Both the position numbers and the translations under genes were made by a program. A stretch of DNA of 64,000 bases, taken from Klebsormidium nitens (taxonomy: Eukaryota > Streptophyta > Klebsormidiophyceae > Klebsormidiales > Klebsormidiaceae). Below the pieces are notes generated by a model. That model was not told where the DNA came from, searched no databases, and worked only from the letters and a program-made list of their open reading frames with translations. Position 1 is the stretch's first letter. Each line of letters starts with the position of its first letter. The stretch covers positions 1 to 64,000 of the forward strand of contig DF237380.1 of the NCBI GenBank assembly GCA_000708835.1, in the 5' to 3' direction. This document shows positions 1-11,166 of the stretch, piece by piece.

Positions 1-3000
1 AGACGAACTCAGCGCTGCGTGCGAGACTGGGGGGCGGGTTTTTCAGAAAGTGATCGAAGGCCTTTGAGAACAGGCTCCGCGCCCGGCTGTCCTCTAGGTA
101 GAACCCCTTGAGCACCCCATGGACGCTGTACTTGAACCCCCCAGGGACTGACCCATGCGCCGTGCTCTCCTCGAACCGAACTGCCTCTTCTGAGACCCCC
201 AAAACTGCCTCCAGAAACCCGTCCCTGAGCCGATCGAAGTGTCTCTTTCGCTCAGCAAAGTCTGCGTCCCTCACTCTCACCGCCTCCTCGTAGTCGCCCG
301 CGTCTGCGCTCGCAGTCAAAGGCACATAGTAGTCTAGGTCCAGGTAGAGCAGGGAAGGGGCCTCTCCGAGCAGACACTCGTACAGGTGCTGGTGCCGAGC
401 GGGGAGACGGTTGCAGTAAGCCACCAGCGCAGGGACGTCCTTGAAGCTCGTGTACATCTTGACACCGCTGTTTGGCGCGCCGTCGGAGGCAACGAGGATG
501 GCGTGGCCATGAAGGTCCTTCCAAGCCACGGCGAGGTCTCTGGGTCCCCTGCCGGACGGACTCTCCTTGCTTCTGAACCACTCCTGGCCGTACACGGTTG
601 TTGCGTGCTTCTGCAGAGTTGAACGAAAAAGGGATCAGAAAGCTGCGAACTGAAAACCGAATGGCCGTTCAGCTGTGAGCACTGGCCTAAGTGCAACCGG
701 GCCCGACATTCCGAAGCTCGAAGCAGCAACTTCAGAAGCGCTTTCTGCAATACTGCAAAAGATCGTGCGATAGATGGTCCAAGCAGCAAGAAAGTGGGCA
801 AGGTAACTGCCTAAGGGCAATTGCCAGGGGCAACTGCCAAAGGCGTAGAGGGCAACTGCCAGGGGCAACTGTCAGGGGCAACTGCCGAGGTGCTCCGGCC
901 TTAGGCCGTAAGTAGGAAGATGCTTACCAGCAGGCTGCCAACGGAGTCCATATCAGTCGAAGCTGTTGCAATCGAGTTCTGCTCGTCGCCGTTTGCTCCT
1001 GCAGTCTCCTCCACCTCCTGCACAAGCGGAATTTGTAAGCATCACATGGCACAAACGAATCAGCGCCCGGAATTTTGGATATCTTGTGGTTGATGGTGTC
1101 GGAGTCAAAAACCCGCCTAGCAATATAAGCTCATCAAACACCCAAGCACAGACTTTTGACTCGCAAAGCAGAAACGGCCATCCCAGCAGACATCCTCAGG
1201 TTCTCTTGTTCAATGGCGCTGAGAAGTCAAAAGCCGCTTCCTAGTATAAGCATATTCATCATTAGAGGATCCCAGATTTTGACTCCGTCCCAAGAACGGC
1301 CGTTCAATCAAAGCCCGAAAGTACACCTATGTGACAGCGCTCTGGTGCAAAAGTTGCCTCTACAGTCAAAGAAAGCAGAACAGCAATGCCGGCTCAGAGT
1401 TCAAACCGTAAGTCACCTGATCCTCCATTGCCACATCGTTCCGAGCTGCTACGTCATCGTCAACTGACTGCCCGCTATCCGTTAGAGCCGCCCGGCCTCC
1501 GTCAGATGTAGCCTGCGAGGACGGGAGCTATGAGTAAATGCAAGTAAAGGTCCACTTCAACTTAGTCAAGCTCAAGCGTTGTCAGCTTTATGTTGTGGCG
1601 CGCCTGCATAGCAATACTGAGCTTGACCTAATCCAAAGTTCGGGCGAGAAGCCTGCTACTCAGGTCGACCAGGCCCTGCTTTTCACCACCTAAGCCCTAC
1701 CGTACTAAGCTGCCGTGTCTGATGCATGCAGCAAGCCGCGTCAGAGCGTCGTCAGGGGCCTTAGTTTCGAAGGTGCGTACCTGAGAGGAGTGGCAAATTG
1801 AGGCGCCGCCAGCGGAATTGTTGCCATGCCCGTCGACACGTGAGCGCAGCCTGCGAGACGGACGGTGAGCCACGTCTTGCCGCTTGCGCCTTTTGACCAC
1901 CAGGGGGGGCAGCTCGTCGTCTGATTCGCCCATCTCCTTGTTCATTTGAGCGTACTCAACCACGGGATTGACTGCTTCCTGTGTCTCAGAATCGTGGAGA
2001 AAGTCGAGATCTTTGGATGTCGGCTCTTCCAGCTCTTCTTCCTCGTAGTCCCAGTCCTGCTTGTTCTCAAGGTCGACCTTGCTGGCGTCGGAGTCGCTTG
2101 AATCCTGGAGAATTGAGGATAAGTCGCTCTTAGGACGTTCTCTGAGCAGGTCGCTTAACCTAGACTGGCTTCCCGTTGAGACTTAGACGAGACAATCGTG
2201 AGATAGATGCTGAGGGGACATCCTGCTTCATTGCAACCACTCAGCTGACATTTTCCGTTTGAAAGGTTAGCAATGAGCTGCTCAAGGTCCACAGATGTTT
2301 GCTGCGTTACAAGTGCCTTACGTGCAGTGCAGGCAATTGCGCAGACGCTTCGGAAACGAACCTACAAGTGGAGGAAGAGCGGGAATGGCAGCTTTCCAAA
2401 ACAAAAAAGCACTACTTACTTCATCCCCCGCTCCAGATTCAGCTTGTGCAGGCGGAAAGCGAATTGCCTGCCCAGGACTTCCTTTCTCAGCTGCAGCCTG
2501 CAAAGAGGGAAAAACAAGTAGTCAACAAGAGGTATCAAAGTGCTTTCGATGGCCCGGAAGTTGACTTGTTTGGATGGGACGGCCGCCAGCCACTCAAGGA
2601 CCCGAAACGTCCTGATTGCTTGTCCAGAGGAGAGTCAAAACTTCGACCCAATGATATATCCCTGTGTTCTCAAATGCCCCCGGAAATTGACTTCCCTCCA
2701 AACCCCTCTGCAAAAGCCTCCCTCTCTACAAGGGCGCTACCGCAGCAAGGATCGCTCATCCTGCATAAGGGTTTTGCAATTTGATCAACTGAAAGTACTG
2801 GAACTAACGCTGGCGCCGGCACTGACCAATAAGCTGGTTTCCTGCTCAGGCTCACTTGCCAAAGGGTCCAATCTCTGGCCAATCTGCTTCAATGAGCTTT
2901 AGTCTGTGATCGATGCGCTTGCGATCTGCAAAAACTTGACGTTGTAACCAGACACTGAGAGATACAAGACCGGGCTCACCTCCATCCTCGAGTCCTCCAT

Positions 3001-4858
3001 ACTCAATTCTCCTCCACCGCTCTCCACAGGCGCCCCAGCACTCAGGCGCGTTTGCAGCGAAGGCAAGACCGAGGCTGAGGCTGAATCCTCGCTGCTAACC
3101 CCGTCTGATGAGGGCCCCGGGTTGCTATCGACGCAACCAATCATTAAGAGTATTGCTGCATATACGTTAGAATGAGGACGATTAGGGTGCACTGCAATGC
3201 TCGATTGCTCAAACGACTCGGAAAAGCAAGAGAACGCTGACAAAAGGGCGTCACTGCAGGGTGGAACGAGCATGCACTGCTGAGCCAAAACGTTGCGCGG
3301 ACGACTGCATTTGTAGGGCTTTCGGTGCCTTACCAAGCAGCGAATGGCACATGGGCTTCGTGGGGGCCAGCGCCACTTTGAAGTTGGCCTCCTCCCAAAC
3401 TGCACAAGCAACGAACCGTGCAATCAGCTGAAAGCGACAAGACGTGGCTGACGTCAGCAAACGGAACGACATGAATACTTTGCGCCAGAGCTTGGACAGC
3501 TTGGACAGGCCCTGTCCAAGTCCATGCAATCAACTACAGTGGATTCAAGACTGATGTCAGCAAGCCGGACGACATGAATACTCTGCGCCAGAGCTTGGAC
3601 AGCTCGGACAGCTTGGGCACAACCTCTGATGATGAAGATCTGAGCGTCATTTTGATTGGAGGTATGAAGTTGGCGCCCATGTTTTACCTGGTGCATAGCA
3701 GGGTAGACAGGCCGTCGGTTTTGCAATCGAGCCTGGAGCCTCTCCCATGTGCTGCAGCTCCTCTTCAAGCCGCACAACCTCAGCTTTCAAACGGCGCTGG
3801 ACTCGATCCTCCACCCAGTCTGCAATCACAAGCACGTGAGTTTTTTGACAAGAAGTGTGCTTCAGACTGAAAGCTGTGTCTGATCAAAAGCATGCCGCTT
3901 GAAGCGGTGACACCCTTGGCGTGCTTCATCGTGCTTGCAGGGGCCGCTCTTACTTGCTCGATCTTTGTCCAGGAGAAAGACGCCGCTCTGGGGACCGTGT
4001 ACGCTGCAGAAGAACTTCAGCCCCCCACCCCTCCTTGCCTCCACGCAATCCATACTCTGCCTTGACGCCGCAGTCGAGGCAGCGAAGGTCATGTCGCTCT
4101 GGAGAGAAGCGCGAGCAGTGGGTTAGCGAAGTACTTTACATGTACGTATTGCGCAAGAGCTTGACCGCTTTGGACAGCTTCAAGACAGGCCATGTCCCCA
4201 GTGGACGCTATAAGCTACAGTGGATTGATGACGTCAGCATTCGGACCACAGAATACTTTGCGCTAGAGCTTGGACACTTTGGACAGATTGGATAGGCCCT
4301 GCCCAGTCGACGCTAACAGCTACGATGATTGATGATGTCAGCCCCGACACAAAAGCTTGCCTAGAGCTCAGACAGCTTGGACACTCCCTATTCGACCTCA
4401 AGCCGTCAATAACAGGAGCTACCCTAGCTCAGCTTTAAACCCTCAGCAAGGAACCTAGGAGTACTTTTCCTGGGCCCCCTGTCAAAACGGCCCAATGCTG
4501 CTTGAGCAGGACTGATTGGGAGCAAAAGCACTGACGGTGGCTTCTCACCTTGTGCTGGAGGTTCAGCAAGTAACCATGCAAGGTGCCGCTTCGCAGACTT
4601 TCTCGCCCTTGCAGATGAGCGGTAGAGGCGGACTGGCGAGGGCCCAGGAGCAGCTCGCGCCTCCTTGAACTTCTGGGCCCGCCTGCGACGAGGGATAGGT
4701 TCAGCGTCGCACTGCGCGTTGACAGCAGCGATGAGAGCCTCCTGCTTCTCAGCGCTGATTGTGATGCGCTCCCTGTAGTCGGCGGCGCGCGCATGTCGTG
4801 CCGCCTGACAAACTCGATGATCTGACTTGGTCCTTCCATGGGGCCGAGTCCTTGCCAT
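1..4858 (-). CDS. Primase-polymerase (archaeo-eukaryotic primase, PrimPol-like), 3' part beyond window
   Basis: Split gene running off the left edge. Exons read: 4858-4550, 4098-3954, 3819-3688, 3427-3334, 3304-2980, perhaps 2497-2420, then 2159-1781 and 610-<1. The last exon is open for 203 codons. It has the AEP motif I as LYLDLDYY (metal-binding DxD) and about 100 residues later a motif II S-x-H as KYSVHG. A preceding RHQHLYECLLGEAP segment resembles the PrimPol region before motif I. Motif III would lie outside the window. AEP enzymes make primers or bypass lesions; a nuclear role is suggested by basic RRKR runs in exon 2159-1781, which also has a long acidic stretch. Exon 1 is Arg/Lys-rich and exon 3 looks coiled-coil. 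Phases fit for exons 1-5 only if one extra base in exon 2 is ignored. The join from 2980 to 2159 does not fit in phase, so an exon is missing or these are two genes. The AEP call is fairly firm; the N-terminal half is tentative. Confidence 0.6.
795..893. repeat. Short tandem repeat, GGGCAACTGCC-type
   Basis: About six imperfect copies of a 13-17 base unit built on GGGCAACTGCCA. It lies in the intron between exons 2159-1781 and 610-<1 of the primase-polymerase gene. No function is evident. Confidence 0.7.
3421..3615. repeat. Intronic tandem duplication carrying the 5' edge of exon 3427-3334
   Basis: On the plus strand, a block starting CAATCAGCTG and running through GACATGAATACTTTGCGCC to TTGGACAGGCC is repeated after about 105 bases (second copy from about 3528). 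The first copy begins inside the exon that starts at 3427, so the copied block includes the splice acceptor and the first exon bases. Further diverged copies sit at 4140-4385. Confidence 0.7.
4140..4385. repeat. Diverged copies of the 3.4-3.6 kb intronic repeat
   Basis: About three partial units containing AATACTTTGCGCTAGAGC, GCTTGGAC, CAGGCC and TGATGACGTCAGC, matching the repeat at 3421-3615. They lie in the first intron of the primase-polymerase gene (between exons 4858-4550 and 4098-3954). Confidence 0.6.
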
Positions 4859-6551
4859 GTCCTAGAAGAACCCCACCGCTGCACAGGGAAGTAAAGAAAG
4901 CAAATGAGAGAACTGAGTTCGGCCACAAATGCAATGAGTCTGGCGCTTCTTCCTTTCAACATAGACCTGTGGGCTAACCATTCTTCCCCTCTAATGTTCA
5001 AGTCCTTTAAGCTGTTGACATCCTAAACCCCTCAGTTCAGACAGTCTATGAATACAAAGAGGCACGCATGAGAGCGCCAATGAAAAGAGAGCAAACTTCT
5101 GAGGTGCAAATCAGAATGGATGCGCTGCATTTGAGCAGCGCTTAAGCAGCTCAAAACTTGAAAGAAAGTGACCCCAAGCTGGGCGCTGATCCATTGGGTC
5201 CTCAACAACCAACTACCAGCTTTTCATCATCGTATAGCGCCCAAGAAGGCAGAGGCAACGGCTTTTCTGACCCCCTCCAGATCTGATCTGGTTTGCAGCA
5301 AAACAGCTCGGTGCCGCACACATCATTGAGCGGCGCCCTCATGTTAACCATGTGCCCGATCAACCCTTGCTGTGGACAGCTATGACAAGTAATCTATTCC
5401 TTCTCAACACCCAAAGAGTCAGAAGAGCTGAAGAGTGCACAAAAACGTGAGAGTTGTTGAGCTGTGGGCTAGCACCGGCTGATTGGTTGACTTCCGAACA
5501 ACGACAAGATACTCAGGGCTTGAGGAATGTTGCATGCAAACACATAGCAGCAGCACTTCGCAGATGATTTGAGCTGCTCTTACCTGTAAGTGGCGACCCA
5601 GAAAGTGGTGCCCACGGTGGGGGATTGTCCAAAACCAGCACCCAATGCAACTTGGAAAGCTTCTTAGTAGCGATTGAGCACCTATAAACAGAGGCCGCTT
5701 AGCAAGCTTTGTAGATAAGCTCCAGACTAGCTCAATGAAGCTCCTAGTCTGGGGAATCAAGCTCCAAGCCAGCTGACTCGACTCCCTATCCAAATGAGTC
5801 AGCAAAGTAGCAAACGATGCCAAGTGGCTGGCAGCATCAAGGTGCCATGAAAGGCACCAAAGGTGCCATTGCGAGCTGAGTGCCATCAGCAAGGTGCCGC
5901 AAGTGGCACCGATGGGTGCCAGGGGTGCTGGTGCCATTGCGAGCTGAGCTGCCACTATAGTGCAGGAAGGACAGAGCAACTAGAATTGACGCACTTCAAT
6001 GTCCACACCGGTAACAGTAGACGAAGTCTTTGGTAATGGCTGGGCAGCTTGTAGACTGGCGGGGCGCCCGGTGGTCCCACCCGGTCTCGTCGCTGCTGAA
6101 ACGACGGCCTCGCAACCTTCTTTCCCCGGGCATGGCCGGACTGCCGAGGGGGGCTGACATGGCGCCCTCCCAGTGGCCAGAACTTAATGCCGAAGTTCAA
6201 TTGCTTTGCTGGTAACTTCACAGAAACGAAGGATTAGAACGTGGCAGTTGCTGCCCAACAGCGATCGAGCGCCTTCGTCTGTTGTTCAGACGACGACAGA
6301 GCAGCTCGAGAGCTCAGGTTGAAGTGTTAGCTCAGCAAGGCACGGAGAACACTCTGCTCGTGCTCTACATGTAGTGCGGAGAGCAAAGCAGACTACTCGA
6401 CCAGTTTTAAGGGGCTTCTGCTCTAGAAAAGGGATGTACAACCGAGTTCCGTTTGTTCAGTTAAGGGGTTTGTCGCACTGCTGTCCTATTCCCACTTTCT
6501 AGTTGGGTCTTTCTAGTTTTGAGTCCTTCTTCCACTGTCTAGTTTTGAGTG
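4859..6551. other. Intergenic, divergent genes on both sides; local GGTGCCA repeats
   Basis: Lies between the start of the minus-strand primase-polymerase gene and the plus-strand REase-kinase gene. It presumably holds both promoters, but no TATA box or other clear element is visible. At about 5836-5950 there is a run of GGTGCCA/TGGCACC words and a repeated GGTGCCATTGCGAGCTGAG. The 186-codon ORF across that stretch is low-complexity and not credited as a gene. Confidence 0.5.
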
Positions 6552-9500
6552 ATGGCTGACAACGTGGGCGCGGGAGGGGCTGTTGACTGGAAGCAGCTCT
6601 GCCAGGATGCTGGGTTGAGTTGGTCTGTGGAGGAGCTAGGTCTGGCGGGCATCCCCACAAAGGATGTACCGCTCCTGATCCAGGTCAGTCCATAACCTGG
6701 ATCTCTGACCATGTCTGTTGTCCCCGTCAGGTTTTCGGGGCACTCGTGTGCTGTTGTCAGACGGCTTATATGCAGCTTTTAAGTAGTTTGAGCATTGGAG
6801 CCTAAGAAGAGAGAGTTGGGTTACGCTGCTGAGTGTCCTTGAACACCTAGGTTCGAGTCCTTCAACATAAATGGATTGCGAGAAAAGCTGACCCACTCAA
6901 GGTCGATGTCAAGGAGTGCCAACGATATTGTATCTTTACTTGGATGTGACAATTTTTCTGTGCTTCGTGCGCTTGATTAATTCAGAATTGGAGAGCCATG
7001 TATCGCTTCAAGCTTTGATGATTGTGTTTTCAAGTGATGAAGGTGTTTTCAGGAGGATACAAAGAAATGAGAACACACCAACTCTTAAACCCTAAAATGT
7101 GGCCAGCTCAAATCTCTACAGGAAGCAAATGTCTTTTCGCAGACTTGGCTGACGTCTGCCCTTGTGCAACTCTTGTCTATGAAGCAGCAACTGGAGGACA
7201 GCTAGCAATGGCTGGTTTGGAAGCTATCTATGGCAGTGTATAAACAACTCTTTCTTTGTCTTCACAGGTCCGCAAAGCTCTGGAAGAGTACCTACAGTTG
7301 GCAGGTGATCGCCAGTGGATGGTGCACCGGTTCAACCTGAAGCAGCTGCATGCAATGCTCGATGGTGGTTATCAGTATGTGGGGGATTTCGCGGTCGCTA
7401 CGGACAGTGGCCTGAAAGCATGCGGACTGCCCCCGGCTGTAGTGGACAACGTGCTCTGCGACCAGGACAAAGGTGCGTCATCAAATTCTATGGAATAGGC
7501 CAATGCAAGATTGCTCTCGGAAGCCTTTATTGCATCATTGAGACGTTTGACTGAATGTTCAGGAGCATGAACCCAGCAGGCATTCATGTGAGTCTTGGTT
7601 TCTCTGTTTGCAGCAAGAGTTGCTCTAGGCCAGCGGCAGCAATTGCTACAACCCACAGGACTTCAAGGTGGGTTTTGCAGTCATGTATTCAGCGTCTGTA
7701 CGCCTGAAAATTGATTCCCACATGTGACCTGTCCTCTTTTCAGCATCTCATCCTTCAAGTACTCGTTGTACTCTGGTAAGAGCGATGAACCTTTCTCAAG
7801 GCTTATACATGCAGAATACTTCTGTAAAAGTCGCTGGTGTTCCACTGTCTGCTTGGCGGCATGGTGTTCCAATGTGTGGTTGGCAGCAGCGCTCCTGCAC
7901 CCAAAGTGCAGGTAGCATAGTTTCTAGTGTAAATTGCACAGTGATTTTGTGATTCCAGGCGCTTCTCCCAACAAAAGGCAGCGGGTCGACATCAAACTAC
8001 GGCCGAGTGATTTTGGATCAGTAAAGAAAGGGGTGCCCTACTTGCTCCAGCCGCTTCGGTCAGATACCGATCCCCTCCAGCAAAGCAAGGCTTGCTTCAT
8101 TACCGGCCGGCCCATGATCGCCCCTGTTCGGGGTGCCCTGTCAGCAGCCCTCTTGGCTCCTGAGTTTGGCCTCATTCTGGACGCCTTCTGGCGGGACCTC
8201 GGCAACCCAACGCCCTACTACTTCCAAGTGAGTGGTGTCCTAGGCACGTCTCATGTGGGGTTGCATCTATTGTTTGCTTCACCCTTGACTCATGGTACAT
8301 GCCCTGCTGTGCAATTGTACCGGAAGTGACATTCCGTCGCTTCTCTGCATATGTGAGCCGGATATCCAATGCAGCAAGCTCAATTCCTGCCGTTAGTTCG
8401 GGAGGAGGTTGGAATCAAGCTCCTGGGTGCACTTCGCTGTCGCCCTAAGCTTTCAGGTTATCTACGGTGTGCTGAGCAGTAGAAACCTGCCCAAGAAAGT
8501 TTCTATGGGAGTCACTTGAGTTTTTTTTGCTTTAGCATTTTCTAATCTGCTAACTTGATTGCATGCAGCAAGCCCACAAGCTTCTAAGTTTGATGCGAAA
8601 AGTCTACCCCGACGAGAAGCATCGGCAAGAAGCATACATGGAGTGGCACAACGACACGTACCCAGGACTGAAGATTGGGCTTCCTGACCGTTCGACGTCA
8701 ACACCCAGCCCCAGCATCGGCGAACCAGCTTCTGATGGAACGTTTGCGGTGCCCTCGACGTCTGGGGAAAGCCGATGTGCCATCGTACTTGAGGCCAAGA
8801 ACGAGCTGGGAGCGGCTGGAGATCCGCACTTACAGGGCCTCCGTTACTATCAGGTACGTTAACCTGACAGAATGTGTGAAGGGCGTCCCGACCAGAGCTC
8901 ATGTCTCCACTTCTAGTCTCCGTGTTCAAGTCTGTGAGCCAGTGTCACGAGCAGAACCCTGTGCTTTTATGACTTCAGATGAGTAGAAAGCGTAGAAACT
9001 GAGGAAGCGCTTGTGCAGGTCCTGTGAGAATAGAAGCTCCTTTAGAAAGCAGAAAGCCATCACTGTTTCCACACTTCTTACGGCAAATGAGCGCAACCTC
9101 AGCACGACAGTACTCCGCGATCCGGACTGACCGAACTCGCAACCTGTCCACAGATCCTTATTGGTGACGGGCAAGCAACGTACGACTACCTGGAGGCCAT
9201 GGGGCATCCAGCCTTCCTCATTGGGCTGAGTGGGCCTCACTTGGACATAAGTGGTGAGATCTCCTTGGCGGTGCTTCGTCCCCCACTGGTTTCTGGATAT
9301 CTGCTCAAGTCTGCTGTGGAGACACCGCTTTGTCTATTCTTGGTTTTTGAGTTTCTGCTCAGGTCTGTTGTGATAAAGTAAATTCTTTTACAGTATTGAA
9401 TGACGAGTTGGCACACTCACGTTGTTCCATTGTCCAAGACTTTGTGCGATCGTTGAGCAGATTGGCGCTGAGTAGAGGCGGGCGGGTGAGATGGTGCTTT

Positions 9501-11166
9501 CGTGCCATTTTGGCGGTCAGCACGTGATGTATAGTTGTTGCAGCTCATGTATGTTGCATTCTTCTTTCATGCAGCCATGTATCGAACCGACAGCAATCAG
9601 GTGGTGCTGGAGCCGTTGACGCCGCTGATGTCCCTGACATTCGATCCGCTCCGTCAGCCAACAGCAATGGCCAGCCTTGCCAGGGTCCTTATGGCGCTCG
9701 GCGTGGCGGGATGGGGACTGGTGCAGCGCCTCCTGAAATTCCAAACCCCCAATGACGACTGGTTGCAGGGCTGCCAAGAGCAGCGTGTGCTGGTAAGCAA
9801 GCTGGAGCATATTCTGCTTTGTAAGTATCTTCCCCTTTTTAGCTGGCCAACTCATGTTTGGCGACATGGTATGAGAGTCAGGACCGTGCAGCCCATCTTT
9901 GGATGAGGCCTACGATGGAGCTTTACCGTTAACTGCAGAGGAGCAGCTGCTGTCATTGCACGATCAAGCCGCAAAGCATCTTTTGTGCGAAACAGGAGAT
10001 GTCGCATGCACCAATTGCCCTTTCTTTCTTCGTTGGCCCAACTTGCAGGATGCTGTAACGTGGGCAGCTGGGTATGAGGGCAACCACTGCAGGAAGTGGT
10101 TTGGCTTCGTACAGAGCGCAGCCAACGACCTGAAAGCCCTGTGCGGACAGCGCGCGAAGGCTAGGGACTTGGTGCCGTACCCCCTTTGGACCACAGAGTA
10201 CGAGGGACTTCGGCTGCTGCTGCCGACGAACTCCAACCGGTTGGTGTATGCGGCGACGAGACTGTGGGACGGGGTCAACAAGGCGGTGGTCATCAAACTC
10301 ACCAGCGAGAAATACCCCGAAGAAGTGAGGAAGAGCGCATGCTTTTCTTGCAACGTTGGACCTGCCGTGAAGTATCTCAGGAGTCCTTGGCAAAGTTCTG
10401 CTAGTTGCGTACTGGCTATTGTTCTCGAGATGCATTTCACCATATTCAGGGCAATCGATCTGCGTTGACCCTTGTCCAAATCAATTGACTGTGGCCATGC
10501 AACTTGCTAATCGCTGTTCCCTACAGTTGTCCTACTCTCTTCTTGCAAAGATCAGATTAAGTTCCATCTTTCTAGCTAACGACTAAGGATCTGTTGAGAA
10601 GACACCAGGCAGGGGATCTAGTGCCTTCCGAATCTCGTTTCTTATGTGATATTGAGCGAAGCTTCTCTTGAATAAGCAGACAGCAAATTCCCCCGACGAC
10701 TTTGGCCGTGATTATGTGATTTTGTGCTCAGGTGCATCGTGTGTGGAGTGGCGCGCAAGTAGCTCCGGAGCTCTGTGTTTGCGAGTCGCTGCCCGGTGGT
10801 GGCTCTTTGGTCGCGATGGAGAAGTTGGGGGCTGATTGGTCGACCCTCGACATGCTGGAAGGAAAGGAGCGGCAGCTGGCCAAGGAGGCCGCACGGAAGG
10901 CCCTTGCTCAAGCACACGAGCTCCCTGTGACCGTTGGGTCAAAGAAGGGGGTTGTTGTGCATGGGGATGCGCGCGGCCCCAACATCATGGTCCGCCGCTT
11001 AGGAGAGGAGTGGGACGTCAGGTTTGTTGACCTAGATTGGGCTGGGTTTGATGGGGTAGCAAGGTATTCATTCAGTCTCAACCCTCGCATTAATTGGCAC
11101 CACGATGCAAAGCAAGGGGCAATTATGCGACAAGAACATGACCGTCACCTGCTTGACAGTGTTTGA
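6552..11166 (+). CDS. Crinkler (CRN)-type effector protein: REase-like nuclease plus protein kinase
   Basis: Nine exons with consistent phase: 6552-6683, 7268-7472, 7614-7667, 7959-8227, 8569-8853, 9154-9253, 9575-9792, 10049-10324, 10732-11166; 657 residues. Residues about 290-320 hold VLEAKNELG (Glu295-x-Lys297) followed by a conserved-looking LQGLRYYQ, the ExK core of PD-(D/E)xK nucleases. The C-terminal part is kinase-like: VVIK (Lys504), VVVHGDARGPNIMV (His590, Asp592, Asn597) and VDLDWAG (Asp615 in the DFG position), so the kinase residues are complete. The tail after Asp615 (RYSFSLNPRINW) resembles the ending of CRN kinases. The REase-kinase pairing is an architecture known from CRN/RHS-type effectors of oomycetes, fungi and plants; roles proposed there are nuclear and DNA-directed. 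No signal peptide is seen. The N-terminal 110 residues are not recognised. A further possible exon at 8375-8456 does not fit phase and is left out. Confidence 0.75.

Noticed and set aside
5419-5979. 186-codon ORF on the minus strand
   Set aside because: It overlaps a GGTGCCA repeat stretch, has no recognisable domain and no clear exon signals.
6815-6875. GGTTCGAGTCC box resembling a tRNA B box
   Set aside because: No matching A box, acceptor stem or T arm could be paired; it lies in the first intron of the REase-kinase gene.
7743-7774. 32-base possible exon after 7667 in the REase-kinase gene
   Set aside because: Including it puts the next exon out of frame; direct joining 7667 to 7959 works.
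8375-8456. Possible exon in the REase-kinase gene (QAQFLPLVREEVG...)
   Set aside because: Its 82-base length breaks the frame of the following exon, whereas skipping it keeps all phases.
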